A stretch of DNA of 64,000 nt, from positions 8,246,001 through 8,310,000 of the forward strand of contig NZ_CP107917.1 of assembly GCF_036014175.1 (NCBI RefSeq), written 5' to 3'. This stretch comes from Streptomyces sp. NBC_00443 (lineage in GTDB: Bacteria > Actinomycetota > Actinomycetes > Streptomycetales > Streptomycetaceae). Under the pieces are notes generated by a model. It was not told the origin of the DNA. It did no database searches and saw only the letters and a list, made by a program, of their open reading frames with translations. A program made the position numbers and the translations under genes. This document shows positions 34,207 to 42,980 of this stretch, in pieces (position 1 is the stretch's first letter; every line of letters begins with the position of its first letter).

Positions 34207-35754
34207 ATGCACGCTGACCTCTCCCGCCTCACGTTCCGCCCGGAGCGGCGGTACTCGGCGGTCGTCGCCCAGCAGGGCCGTGTCCAGCTCGACGCCGACA
34301 TCAACGAGCAGACCGCGATCCAGCTGCACCAGGCCCGCACCCTCGCCGCCGACCTGATCGGCCGGCACGGCGGGCCGCGTGACGCCGCGGGCTTCAAGAT
34401 CGACTACGTGGGGGGCAAGCACGACATCGACACGCTCCTCATCCGCGGCGGCCGCTACTACGTCGACGGCATCCTGCTGGACGCGACCCGCCCGGCGCCC
34501 GGCGTGCCGGTGACGGACGACGACGCCGAGGAACAGGACGCCGCCGGCCCGCCCGGGTACTGGACCTACTGGGACCAGCCCGACGGCTTCCGCGACCCGG
34601 AGAAGCCCGGTGACCGGCTGCCCTCGCCGGCCCAGACGCCGTTCGTCGTCCATCTGCAGGTCTGGGAGCGTGCCGTCTCCGCCGCCGAGGACCCCGCCCT
34701 GCGTGAGGTCGCGCTCGGCGCGGCGATGCCGGACACCGCGGCCCGCGTGAAGGTCGTCTGGCAGGTGCTGCCGCTGTCGCTGGCCGCGCTGGACATCGAG
34801 GAGACCGACCCGTCCAAGGAGGTCGTGCGGGCCGCCTTCGACAAGTGGGCGCAGAAGCAGGCCAAGCCCACCGCACGCCTCGCCGCCCGCAGCGAGCGGC
34901 CCGACCACGCCGACGAGGACCCCTGCCTGGTCAGGCCGGACGCCCGGTACCGCGGCCAGGAGAACCAGCTGTACCGCGTCGAGGTGCACGCGGGCGGCGA
35001 GGCGAAGGACGCCACGTTCAAGTGGTCGCGCGAGAACGGCTCGGTGGTGTTCCCCGTCGACGAACTCGACGGAACCTGGGTGCAGTTGGCGTCCCTCGGC
35101 CACGACGACAAGCTGGACCTGGACGTCGGCGACCACGTGGAGCTCACCGACACGGCGTATGCCTCCCGCCTCGAACCGCTGCCCCTGCTGCGGGTCGAGG
35201 AGCTGGACCTGCCGGGCCGCCGGGTCCGCCTGTCCGCCGAGCCCGATCCGGTCGTCGGACGGCTGCCCCACCTCAACCCGTTCCTGCGCCGCTGGGACCA
35301 CCACGGGGGTCCGAAGCGCAAGGGCCGTACGACTGCCCTGAAGGGCGGTGCTGTCCCCGTGTCGGAGGGGGAGTGGCTGCCGCTGGAGGACGGCGTCGAG
35401 GTGTACTTCGCCAAGGGCGGCGGCTACCGCACCGGTGACCACTGGATCATCCCCGCCCGCACCGCCACCGGCGGCGTGGAATGGCCCACGGACGCCGCCC
35501 GGCGCCCGCTGCTCCAGGCCCCCTCCGGCATCGTCCGTGGCTTCGCACCGCTGGCCCTGGTCAAGGGCGAGGGCGGCACCGTCGACCTGCGCCTGGCCTT
35601 CAACCCGCTGGCCAGCAGCATTCCGGCAGCCGACGAGGCGACGCTCGCGGCGGAGGAGCAGGCGCGCCGCGAGGAACAGCGGGCGGAAGACCCCTCGGGC
35701 GGGAGGTCGCAGACCACGGCGGAAGCCGAGGCCGCGGCGGAAGGAGACGAGTAA
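34207..35754 (+). CDS. CIS-associated DUF6519-type protein
   Basis: A 515-residue soluble protein whose N-terminus, LTFRPERRYSAVVAQQGRVQLDADINEQTAI, defines a family found near the end of actinobacterial CIS loci. The middle has several beta-rich stretches (YRVEVHAGGEAKDATFKWSREN, then LVKGEGGTVDLRL) and the last 40 residues are Glu/Ala-rich and helical. No catalytic motif is visible. A peripheral structural role in the particle is a guess. Preceded by a G-rich ribosome site inside a short GGGGGACCCCC palindrome. The stop overlaps the amidase start by one base (TAATG). Confidence 0.75.
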   Translation: MHADLSRLTFRPERRYSAVVAQQGRVQLDADINEQTAIQLHQARTLAADLIGRHGGPRDAAGFKIDYVGGKHDIDTLLIRGGRYYVDGILLDATRPAPGVPVTDDDAEEQDAAGPPGYWTYWDQPDGFRDPEKPGDRLPSPAQTPFVVHLQVWERAVSAAEDPALREVALGAAMPDTAARVKVVWQVLPLSLAALDIEETDPSKEVVRAAFDKWAQKQAKPTARLAARSERPDHADEDPCLVRPDARYRGQENQLYRVEVHAGGEAKDATFKWSRENGSVVFPVDELDGTWVQLASLGHDDKLDLDVGDHVELTDTAYASRLEPLPLLRVEELDLPGRRVRLSAEPDPVVGRLPHLNPFLRRWDHHGGPKRKGRTTALKGGAVPVSEGEWLPLEDGVEVYFAKGGGYRTGDHWIIPARTATGGVEWPTDAARRPLLQAPSGIVRGFAPLALVKGEGGTVDLRLAFNPLASSIPAADEATLAAEEQARREEQRAEDPSGGRSQTTAEAEAAAEGDE

Positions 35755-36638
35755 TGGCAAAGCCGCTGAGCGCGTCCAAGCTGGTGGAGATACTGCGGGC
35801 GGAGGGCCTCAAGGTCCACGAGGTCCGCAGCTGGCGCACCCACAACCGCAACAGCAAGGGACCCTGGGGCCCGGTGAACGGCGTGATGATCCACCACACC
35901 GTCACCAAGGGCACCGAGGCCTCGGTCAACATCTGCTACAACGGCTACTCCGGCCTGCCCGGCCCGCTCTGCCACGGCGTCATCGACAAGAAGGGCGAGA
36001 TCCACCTCGTCGGCAACGGCCGCGCCAACCACGCCGGCCTCGGCGACAGCGACGTCCTGCGCGCCGTGATCAACGAGTCGAAGCTGCCGCACGACAACGA
36101 GGCCGACACCGACGGCAACGCGCACTTCTACGGCTTCGAGTGCATCAACCTCGGCGACGGCAAGGACCCCTGGCCCGAGGCGCAGAAGGAGGCCATCGAG
36201 AAGGTCTCCGCCGCGATCTGCCGTCACCACGGCTGGAGCGAGCGCTCGGTCATCGGCCACAAGGAGTGGCAGCCCGGCAAGACCGACCCGCGCGGGTTCA
36301 CGATGGACGGCATGCGGGGGCGCATCGCGGAGCGGCTGAAGGGCGGCGGAGGAAAGCCCGACCCGGACCCGAAGCCGGCGCCCAAGCCCAAGCTCGAACC
36401 CTTCCCGGGCAGCGGCTTTTTCCACGTCGGCCAGAAGTCCGCGGTCATCACGTCCATGGGCCGCCGCCTGGTGGCCGAGGGATGCGGCCGCTACGAGGAG
36501 GGCCCGAGCCCCGAGTGGACCGAGGCCGACCGCCGCTCCTACGCCGCCTGGCAGCAGAAGCTCGGCTTCAAGGGCAAGGACGCGGACGGCGTCCCCGGCA
36601 AGGTCAGCTGGGACAAGCTGAAGGTGCCCAACGTGTGA
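35754..36638 (+). CDS. N-acetylmuramoyl-L-alanine amidase (Amidase_2) of the CIS operon
   Basis: A 294-residue T7-lysozyme-like amidase. The zinc ligands lie in MIHHTVT (about residues 43-49) and HKEWQPGKTDP (about 169-179), with VGNGRANHAGLG and CINLGDG in between. After a Pro/Lys linker (KPDPDPKPAPKPKLEP) comes a Streptomyces-phage-type cell-wall-binding domain (FHVGQKSAVITSMGRRL to the end). It cleaves the amide between muramic acid and stem peptide. There is no signal peptide, so it would reach the wall only by the particle, a holin or lysis. Last gene of the CIS block, followed by a strong terminator. Confidence 0.9.
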   Translation: MAKPLSASKLVEILRAEGLKVHEVRSWRTHNRNSKGPWGPVNGVMIHHTVTKGTEASVNICYNGYSGLPGPLCHGVIDKKGEIHLVGNGRANHAGLGDSDVLRAVINESKLPHDNEADTDGNAHFYGFECINLGDGKDPWPEAQKEAIEKVSAAICRHHGWSERSVIGHKEWQPGKTDPRGFTMDGMRGRIAERLKGGGGKPDPDPKPAPKPKLEPFPGSGFFHVGQKSAVITSMGRRLVAEGCGRYEEGPSPEWTEADRRSYAAWQQKLGFKGKDADGVPGKVSWDKLKVPNV

Positions 36639-36657
36639 CGGTCTGCGACCGGCACTG

Positions 36658-36698
36658 AAACGGCCCAGGTACCCCGCGGGGGTGTCCTGGGCCGTTTT
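36658..36698 (+). terminator. Rho-independent terminator closing the CIS operon
   Basis: AAACGGCCCAGG and CCTGGGCCGTTT form a perfect 12-bp stem around a 16-base GC-rich loop, followed by TTT(T). It lies 20 nt after the amidase stop and separates the CIS from paaA. Confidence 0.92.
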
Positions 36699-36748
36699 CA
36701 CGCGCCGGAAGGGTCTTGCTCCCCTGGCGGAAACCAGTCACACTGGAT

Positions 36749-36766
36749 ACCGAACGAATGGTCGGT
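36749..36766. promoter_or_regulatory. TetR-type operator upstream of paaA
   Basis: accgaacgaatggtcggt is an imperfect inverted repeat (ACCGA...TCGGT) of the kind bound by PaaR-type TetR repressors of phenylacetate genes. It lies 17 nt before the paaA start, overlapping the likely -10 region (GGATAC), which fits repression relieved by phenylacetyl-CoA. Confidence 0.55.
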
Positions 36767-36782
36767 TGGGAAGCGGGAATCG

Positions 36783-37760
36783 ATGACGACTGCACACTCC
36801 GCCGAGGCGCCCCCCGAAGAGCCGCTCCAGGAGCACTTCGATGCGACGATCTCGCGCGACCAGCGGATCGAGCCGCGCGACTGGATGCCGGACGGCTACC
36901 GGAAGACGCTGATCCGGCAGATCGCGCAGCACGCCCACTCGGAGATCATCGGCATGCAGCCGGAGGGCGAGTGGATCACCCGCGCCCCGTCGCTGCGCCG
37001 CAAGGCGATCCTCTTCGCCAAGGTGCAGGACGAGGCCGGGCACGGGCTGTACCTGTACTCGGCGGCGGAGACCCTGGGCGCCGACCGCGCGGACCTGACC
37101 GACCGGCTCATCGAGGGCCGTCAGAAGTACTCGTCGATCTTCAACTACCCGACCATGAGCTTCGCCGACATCGGCGTGATCGGCTGGTTCGTGGACGGCG
37201 CGGCGATCTGCAACCAGGTGCCGCTGTGTCGCAGTTCGTACGGGCCGTACGCGCGTGCGATGGTGCGGATCTGCAAGGAGGAGTCCTTCCACCAGCGGCA
37301 GGGCTACGAGCTGCTGATGACGATGATGCGCGGTACCGAAGCCCAGCGCGAGATGGTGCAGGACGCCGTGAACCGCTGGTGGTGGCCGTCGCTGATGATG
37401 TTCGGACCGCCCGACGACGCGTCGCCCAACTCCGCGCAGTCGATGGCCTGGAAGATCAAGCGGCACAGCAACGACGAGCTGCGCCGGCGCTTCGTCGACA
37501 TGACCGTCCCGCAGGCCGAGAAGCTCGGCGTGACCCTGCCGGACCCGGAGCTGCGCTGGAACGCCGAGCGCGGCCACCACGACTTCGGCACTCCCGACTG
37601 GGACGAGCTGATGCGGGTCATCAAGGGCGACGGGCCGTGCAACGACCAGCGGGTGGAGCGGCGCAGAAGCGCCCACGACGAGGGCGGCTGGGTCCGCGAG
37701 GCGGCCACCGCCCACGCGGCCAAGCAAGCGGCCCGCGCGGAGAAGGGAGCGGTGGCATGA
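36783..37760 (+). CDS. paaA: 1,2-phenylacetyl-CoA epoxidase subunit A
   Basis: The catalytic diiron subunit of the PaaABCE monooxygenase, which epoxidises the ring of phenylacetyl-CoA (EC 1.14.13.149). At 325 residues it has family length. The carboxylate and histidine ligands sit in KVQDEAGHGLYLYSAAE and CKEESFHQRQG. Leads a five-gene operon in the canonical order A-B-C-D-E with overlapping or nearly overlapping genes. Upstream lie a TetR-type operator and the CIS terminator. Confidence 0.96.
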   Translation: MTTAHSAEAPPEEPLQEHFDATISRDQRIEPRDWMPDGYRKTLIRQIAQHAHSEIIGMQPEGEWITRAPSLRRKAILFAKVQDEAGHGLYLYSAAETLGADRADLTDRLIEGRQKYSSIFNYPTMSFADIGVIGWFVDGAAICNQVPLCRSSYGPYARAMVRICKEESFHQRQGYELLMTMMRGTEAQREMVQDAVNRWWWPSLMMFGPPDDASPNSAQSMAWKIKRHSNDELRRRFVDMTVPQAEKLGVTLPDPELRWNAERGHHDFGTPDWDELMRVIKGDGPCNDQRVERRRSAHDEGGWVREAATAHAAKQAARAEKGAVA

Positions 37761-38050
37761 GCGCCGACAAGCAGGGCTGGCCGCTGTACGAGGTGTTCGT
37801 ACGGGGCAAGCGAGGACTGAACCACGTCCACGTGGGCTCGCTGCACGCCGCCGACGACCGGATGGCGCTCACCCACGCCCGCGACCTGTACACCCGGCGC
37901 AACGAGGGCGTCAGCATCTGGGTGGTGCGGTCCGAGCACATCACCGCCTCGACCCGCGACGAGAAGGACCCGTTCTTCGAGCCCAGCGCCGACAAGGTCT
38001 ACCGCCACCCGACGTTCTACGACATCCCCGACGACGTCCCGCACATCTGA
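37757..38050 (+). CDS. paaB: 1,2-phenylacetyl-CoA epoxidase subunit B
   Basis: A 97-residue small subunit (WPLYEVFVRGKRGLNHVHVGSLHAADDRMALTHARDLYTRR), the typical PaaB sequence. It bridges PaaAC heterodimers in the epoxidase complex. The start overlaps the paaA stop (ATGA). Confidence 0.95.
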   Translation: MSADKQGWPLYEVFVRGKRGLNHVHVGSLHAADDRMALTHARDLYTRRNEGVSIWVVRSEHITASTRDEKDPFFEPSADKVYRHPTFYDIPDDVPHI

Positions 38051-38060
38051 AGGAGAGGGC

Positions 38061-38888
38061 ATGAGTGACGACCACGTCTACATGACCCTCGCCGAGGGAC
38101 ACGACGACGACACCCGCTGGGCTTACGGAACCGGCTTCGAGGACCCGCTGCACGGCGTGGACACCACCGTGCCCGAGGGCGTCGACGCCGGGGAACTCGC
38201 CGCCGTCTGCGTCGCGTTGGCCGACGACGCCCTGGTCGCGGCCCAGCGCCTGGGCGAGTGGGTCACCCGCGCCCCCGAGCTGGAGGAGGAGGTGGCGCTG
38301 GCCAACATCGGCCTCGACCTCCTCGGCCAGGCCCGCCTGCTCTACTCGCGCGCCGGCCAGGCCGACGGCACCGGCCGCGACGAGGACGCCTACGCCTACT
38401 TCCGCGACGCCGGCGACTTTTGCAACGTACGCCTGGCCGAACTGCCCAACGGCGACTTCGCGTTCTCGATCGTCCGGCTGCTGGTGTTCGCCAGCTGGCG
38501 CCTCGCTCACTTCGAGCGGCTGGCGTCGCACCCGGACCCCGTGCTGTCGGCGATCGCCACGAAGGGCGTCAAGGAGCTGGCCTACCACCGGCAGTACGCC
38601 GCGGAGTGGGCGGTGCGCTTGGGGGACGGTACGCAGGAGTCGCACCGCCGGATGCGCCGCGCCCAGGAGCAAGTGGCCCCCTACCTGGGCGAGTTGTTCA
38701 CGGCGTACGACGTCCGCGACGAGGTCGTGACCGTCCTGCGCCAGGTCACCCAGGTCGCCGGGCTGCCCATGCCGGTGTACCGGCCGCTGCCGGGATCCGG
38801 CCGCGACGGCGAGCACACCGAGCATCTAGCCCCGCTGCTCGCCGAGTTGCAGGGCGTCGCCCGTGCCCACCCGGAGGCGACATGGTGA
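38061..38888 (+). CDS. paaC: 1,2-phenylacetyl-CoA epoxidase subunit C
   Basis: A 275-residue structural partner of PaaA, with a ferritin-like fold but without a full diiron site. The segments LAFVALADDALVAAQRLGEWVTRAPELEEEVALANIGLDLLGQAR and YFRDAGDFCNVRLAELPNGDFAFSIVRLLVF are characteristic (quoted approximately in the first few residues). It is preceded by GAAGGAGAGG. The stop overlaps the paaD start region. Confidence 0.94.
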   Translation: MSDDHVYMTLAEGHDDDTRWAYGTGFEDPLHGVDTTVPEGVDAGELAAVCVALADDALVAAQRLGEWVTRAPELEEEVALANIGLDLLGQARLLYSRAGQADGTGRDEDAYAYFRDAGDFCNVRLAELPNGDFAFSIVRLLVFASWRLAHFERLASHPDPVLSAIATKGVKELAYHRQYAAEWAVRLGDGTQESHRRMRRAQEQVAPYLGELFTAYDVRDEVVTVLRQVTQVAGLPMPVYRPLPGSGRDGEHTEHLAPLLAELQGVARAHPEATW

Positions 38889-39394
38889 CAACCCTGCTCG
38901 ACGCCCGGCGCGCCCGGCACATCGCCGACCAGGTGCCCGACCCCGAGCTGCCCATGCTCACGCTGGCCGACCTGGGCGTCCTGCGGGACGTCGAGCTGGC
39001 CGAGGACGGCACGGTGGTCGCGAGCCTGACCCCGACGTACTCGGGGTGTCCGGCGATGGCCGAGATGCGGGCGGACGTGGCGGCCCGCCTGCGCGAGGCA
39101 GGGTACGAGCGCGTGGAGATCCGCACGGTCCTCGACCCGCCCTGGACCAGCGACTGGATCACCCCGTCCGGCCGTCGCAAACTCACCGAACACGGCATCG
39201 CGCCGCCCGGCCCCGCCCCACGCGGCGCAGGCCCGGTCGCGCTCGTGCTGTCACCCACCCGGCACGCGGTGACCTGTCCGCGCTGCGGCTCGGCGGACAC
39301 CGAGGAGACCTCCCGCTTCGCCGCCACGTCCTGCAAGGCGCTGTGGCGCTGCCGCGCCTGCCGCGAGCCGTTCGAGTACGTCAAGGAGATCTGA
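38882..39394 (+). CDS. paaD: Phenylacetate degradation protein PaaD (Fe-S assembly, DUF59/MIP18 type)
   Basis: A 170-residue protein with an N-terminal MIP18/DUF59 domain (PDPELPMLTLADLGVLRDV, then TPTYSGCPAM) and a C-terminal zinc-ribbon-like part with four cysteines (CPRCGS and CRAC). It is thought to help maturation of the Fe-S cluster or the diiron centre of the epoxidase. The start at 38882 overlaps the paaC end; a GTG three bases later is an alternative. Confidence 0.93.
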   Translation: MVTTLLDARRARHIADQVPDPELPMLTLADLGVLRDVELAEDGTVVASLTPTYSGCPAMAEMRADVAARLREAGYERVEIRTVLDPPWTSDWITPSGRRKLTEHGIAPPGPAPRGAGPVALVLSPTRHAVTCPRCGSADTEETSRFAATSCKALWRCRACREPFEYVKEI

Positions 39395-40510
39395 ATGGAA
39401 GGCCTGAGGGAAGAACCGACGGCTGCGTCGGTGCGCCCGCGCACCCGCCGCCGTCCGGCCTTCCACGCCCTGCGCGTCGCCGCCGTGACGCCCCTGTGCG
39501 CGGACGCGGTCGCCGTCGGGTTCGACATCCCGGCGGAGCTCGCCGAGGAGTTCGCGTTCGCGCCCGGGCAGTCACTGACGCTGCGGCGCGCGATCGAGGG
39601 GCGGGACGAGCGGCGGTCGTACTCGATCTGCTCGCCGCTCGGGTCGATTCCGCGCATCGGCGTCCGGGTCGTGCCCGGCGGCCTGTTCTCGTCCTGGCTC
39701 GTCAACGACGTACGCCCCGGCGACACCGTCGAGGTGATGGCCCCCACCGGCGCATTCACCCCCGACCTCACCAAGCACGGCCATCATGTGCTGATCGCGG
39801 CGGGCTCCGGCATCACGCCCATGATGTCCATCGCGGAGTCCGTCCTGGCCGCCGACGACCGCTCGACGGTCACCCTCCTCTACGGCAACCGCCGCACCGG
39901 CACGGTGATGTTCGCCGACGAGCTCGCGGACCTGAAGGACCTCTACCCGGCCCGGTTCCAGCTGGCCCACGTGCTGTCCCGGGAGCCGCGCGAGGCCGAG
40001 GTGCTGTCGGGACGTATCGACGCCGAACGGCTCTCGACGCTCATCGACGCGCTGGTCGACGTGGAAACCGCCGATCACTGGTGGCTGTGCGGGCCGCACG
40101 GCATGGTCCGGGATGCGCAGGGAGTGCTGGCCGGCCTCGGGGTCCCGACGGAGCGGGTGCATCAGGAGCTGTTCTACGCCGACGACGAGCCCGTACGGGA
40201 GGCGGTCCACGAGGAGAGCGGCCCGCAGGGGCCCGTCAGCCAGGTCACGATCACCCTCGACGGCCGGTCGACCAGCGCCTCCCTGCCGAGGGAGCGGTCC
40301 ATCCTCGACGGCGCCCAACGGACCCGCCCCGACCTGCCGTTCGCCTGCAAGGGGGGCGTCTGCGGCACCTGCCGTGCGCTGGTCACCGACGGCAAGGCGG
40401 ACATGCGCCGCAACTTCGCCCTGGAGACGGCCGAGGTGGACGCCGGCTACGTCCTGACCTGCCAGTCGTACCCGGTCTCCGAGACACTGACCGTGGACTA
40501 CGACAGCTGA
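39395..40510 (+). CDS. paaE: 1,2-phenylacetyl-CoA epoxidase reductase subunit E
   Basis: A 371-residue electron-transfer subunit. The ferredoxin-NADP reductase-type FAD domain has RRSYSICSP, the NAD(P) domain has AAGSGITPMMSI, and a C-terminal plant-type 2Fe-2S domain has CKGGVCGTCRA plus a distal Cys in LTCQSYP. It passes electrons from NADPH to PaaA. It starts immediately after the paaD stop (TGAATG). Last gene of the operon; paaF-K are not in the window. Confidence 0.95.
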   Translation: MEGLREEPTAASVRPRTRRRPAFHALRVAAVTPLCADAVAVGFDIPAELAEEFAFAPGQSLTLRRAIEGRDERRSYSICSPLGSIPRIGVRVVPGGLFSSWLVNDVRPGDTVEVMAPTGAFTPDLTKHGHHVLIAAGSGITPMMSIAESVLAADDRSTVTLLYGNRRTGTVMFADELADLKDLYPARFQLAHVLSREPREAEVLSGRIDAERLSTLIDALVDVETADHWWLCGPHGMVRDAQGVLAGLGVPTERVHQELFYADDEPVREAVHEESGPQGPVSQVTITLDGRSTSASLPRERSILDGAQRTRPDLPFACKGGVCGTCRALVTDGKADMRRNFALETAEVDAGYVLTCQSYPVSETLTVDYDS

Positions 40511-40646
40511 CGGCTGGAAGAGCTGAGCGGGTATGAACGGCTGAGCCGGCTGGAAGAGTTGAGTGGCGAGGAAAGCGAGAGGACTAGTTCAAGAAGGAGT
40601 TGAGAAGGAAGTCCCTTCATGGCCTCGCCACGGCCGACTCTAACAG

Positions 40647-42881
40647 TCACGCGGGGATCAGGTCGCGCAGATTTTCGGGGGTCACGATCCGGGAGTCCGG
40701 GTGCAGCCCGTCGGGGCGCTGGAGACCGATGTAGGTGACCGGACCGTCGGGGACCTTCGCGCCGTCCCACAGGGTCGTGGTCGTGGCGTCCATCAGACCC
40801 GTCAGATAGCGCACCGTAAGCTGCTCGCGCTCCACGATGCCCCGCAGCAGCGTCGCGACCGACACGCGGTTCTCCTCGACCTGGTTGGCGGCCGGCGTCC
40901 CCTTCAGGTACAGGTGCAGCCACTTGGCACGCCACCGCCCGTCCGGCCCCCGTAGGAACGCCAGCGGCAGCGCGACCCGGCCCGGCCCGCGCAGCTCCGA
41001 CTTCATGCGCACGGTACGCGGCTCGAACGGGCGGCCCCGCTGCTCGGCCTCACGCAGCATGAACCCGAAGAACGACTCCTCGGCCTCCTCGAATCCCTCC
41101 CCGGCGAAGATGTTCACCTGCGGCACGATGAAGTCGCCGCGCACGGCACCCAGACGCAGATTGATGAACTCCGAGGCTCCGTCGGGCGCTTCGGTGATGT
41201 CACCGGAGTGCTCGCCCTCCAGATCCTTGAGGTTGGTGTACGCCAGCCAGCAGACCGTCGCGAATTCGGCGTCCAGCATCAACGCCGAGAGGTCGTAGTC
41301 GGTGCGCCGGCCGGCCTCCTTCCAGTGCACGAAGAACCGCAGCAGCTCGCCGTCCACCAAAGACAGCGAGCCACGCGGCAGCACGCCGAGCCCGGCCGCG
41401 GACGCCCGGCCGCTGAGCGGCAGCGCGACATCCAGGACGTCGGGGTCGATCAGCAGATGGCCCGGGGCCGGCAGCCGCCGCCGTATCTCGCTGTCCAGTA
41501 CGGCGATCAGGCGCTCACGCTCGGGCGGCAACACGGGTGGACGGTCGTCCTCGGCGACCCAGGCGCGGCCCAGCCGGTTCACGAACACCCGGCGCTCACC
41601 GGTGTCCTGCGCACGGTTGGCGAGGTGCTCACGCACCGACAGCACCACCCGGCCGGACACCTCGCCCACGACCTCCTCGGCCGCGGCCGCCACCGCGAGG
41701 CGCTCGTCCTGGTCGAGGGCCAGCCGCAGCAGCCGGTCCAGGGAACGGAACAGCTTGCCCGGCGCGGACTTCAGCAGCTTCGCCGCGCCCGTGATGTCGT
41801 TCATGCCGAGCAGCTCCTCGACCCGGCTGTCGAAGGAGCGAGCCTCCTTCTCGCGGCGGGCGACCGCGAACACGTCGGCGGCGTGCGGCCACCGCGGGTA
41901 CTCGTGCGGGTGCAGCCGCTCGCCGAGCCGCTTCCACGCCTCGCGGTGGGCATGCACGTCGGCCAGCTTGGCGGGGGACGCGGCGACGACCGTGTCCAGG
42001 CCCGCGAGCAGCGCGCGGCGCACCGGGCGGGACAGCGCCCGGAACCGGGTCGGCGCCTGCAGCGTCACGTCTCCGCCCGACAGGGCGCAGGCCAGCCGCA
42101 GCACATCGGTGACCGTGTCCAGCAGCAGCTCCGCGCCGGCCTTCAACCGGGCCTCGTTCACGACGGCACGGTTCTCCCGCACGGGGATCGTCTCGGGCTG
42201 CGGCGCGTCCACGCAGTGCCCGGCGAGAACGCGCAGATCGCGCAGGTCCTCCTCGCCCAGCGGAGTGCTGCTGCCCGCCAACGCCAGGTACAGGGCAGCG
42301 ACTTCGGCATCCGCCTCGTCGCCGAGGTGCAGCACCGTCACACGGTCGCCCGCCGCGGCGATCAGTTCCTCGTGGTGGCCGAGCATCTCCGCGTAGGTGT
42401 GCGGGTAGCGGCCGTACGAGGGCAGGGTGAGGAGGTTGACGAGCCCCTCGCTCAGCTGCTCCAGAACGCTCGGGCGTGCGGCGTCGTCGGCCAGCGCTTC
42501 GGCGACGCAGCGCATCCAGAAGTCGTACGTGTCCGGCACGTTGGCCGGGAAGTCGACGAAGTACACGTTGTGCCGCACATGGTCGCCGACCATCTCGCGG
42601 ACCGTGCCCAGCGTCCGCACGGCCGTGTCGACGACCGTGCCCTCGGACAGCTCCGACAGCCGTGCCAGCAGCTCCGCCGACAGCTTGAAGCCAACCAACA
42701 TGAGCGCAGCGTCGAACTGCCGTGCCGCGACCGCGCCTTCGCCAGCGGGACCCGCGGGGGAGGGGAGACGGTGGACGTGCCGGATGACCAGGGGTTCGAG
42801 ACGGTGGACCATCCCAGGATCGTCCCAGAGCAGGGCGAGCGGGCGCACTCGGGTTTCCGGCTCCGAGACGGGCATCCACAC
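40647..42881 (-). CDS. TerD-domain protein of unknown function
   Basis: A 744-residue soluble protein. The last ~220 residues have a TerD-like calcium-binding fold: RRTDYDLSALMLDAEFATVCWLAYTNL, EHSGDITEAPDGASEFINLRLG and IFAGEGFEEAEESFFGFM. The N-terminal 500 residues are helical and without a known motif. TerD proteins are tied to tellurite and stress resistance and to membrane-associated complexes in Streptomyces. It is transcribed convergently with paaE and divergently from the DyP peroxidase. The start is uncertain: the ATG at residue 24 is an alternative to 42881. Confidence 0.75.
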   Translation of the reverse strand: MWMPVSEPETRVRPLALLWDDPGMVHRLEPLVIRHVHRLPSPAGPAGEGAVAARQFDAALMLVGFKLSAELLARLSELSEGTVVDTAVRTLGTVREMVGDHVRHNVYFVDFPANVPDTYDFWMRCVAEALADDAARPSVLEQLSEGLVNLLTLPSYGRYPHTYAEMLGHHEELIAAAGDRVTVLHLGDEADAEVAALYLALAGSSTPLGEEDLRDLRVLAGHCVDAPQPETIPVRENRAVVNEARLKAGAELLLDTVTDVLRLACALSGGDVTLQAPTRFRALSRPVRRALLAGLDTVVAASPAKLADVHAHREAWKRLGERLHPHEYPRWPHAADVFAVARREKEARSFDSRVEELLGMNDITGAAKLLKSAPGKLFRSLDRLLRLALDQDERLAVAAAAEEVVGEVSGRVVLSVREHLANRAQDTGERRVFVNRLGRAWVAEDDRPPVLPPERERLIAVLDSEIRRRLPAPGHLLIDPDVLDVALPLSGRASAAGLGVLPRGSLSLVDGELLRFFVHWKEAGRRTDYDLSALMLDAEFATVCWLAYTNLKDLEGEHSGDITEAPDGASEFINLRLGAVRGDFIVPQVNIFAGEGFEEAEESFFGFMLREAEQRGRPFEPRTVRMKSELRGPGRVALPLAFLRGPDGRWRAKWLHLYLKGTPAANQVEENRVSVATLLRGIVEREQLTVRYLTGLMDATTTTLWDGAKVPDGPVTYIGLQRPDGLHPDSRIVTPENLRDLIPA

Positions 42882-42980
42882 CCCTCCTACGCGCCGGGAG
42901 TGCGGAAATTTGGCGGGTATCGTTCCCGGTTCGGCCGGGCATCGTTAGTTGGCGGGGTTTGAGGGTGAGAGAGGGGAAAC

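Noticed and set aside
6408..36698. A temperate prophage instead of a CIS
   Set aside because: There is no capsid, portal, terminase, integrase or replication gene; ATPase, DUF4255 cap and DUF4157 protein are CIS hallmarks.
40512..40566. Two ggctggaagag-type repeats after paaE
   Set aside because: Short and degenerate, without a hairpin or start signal; no function can be supported.
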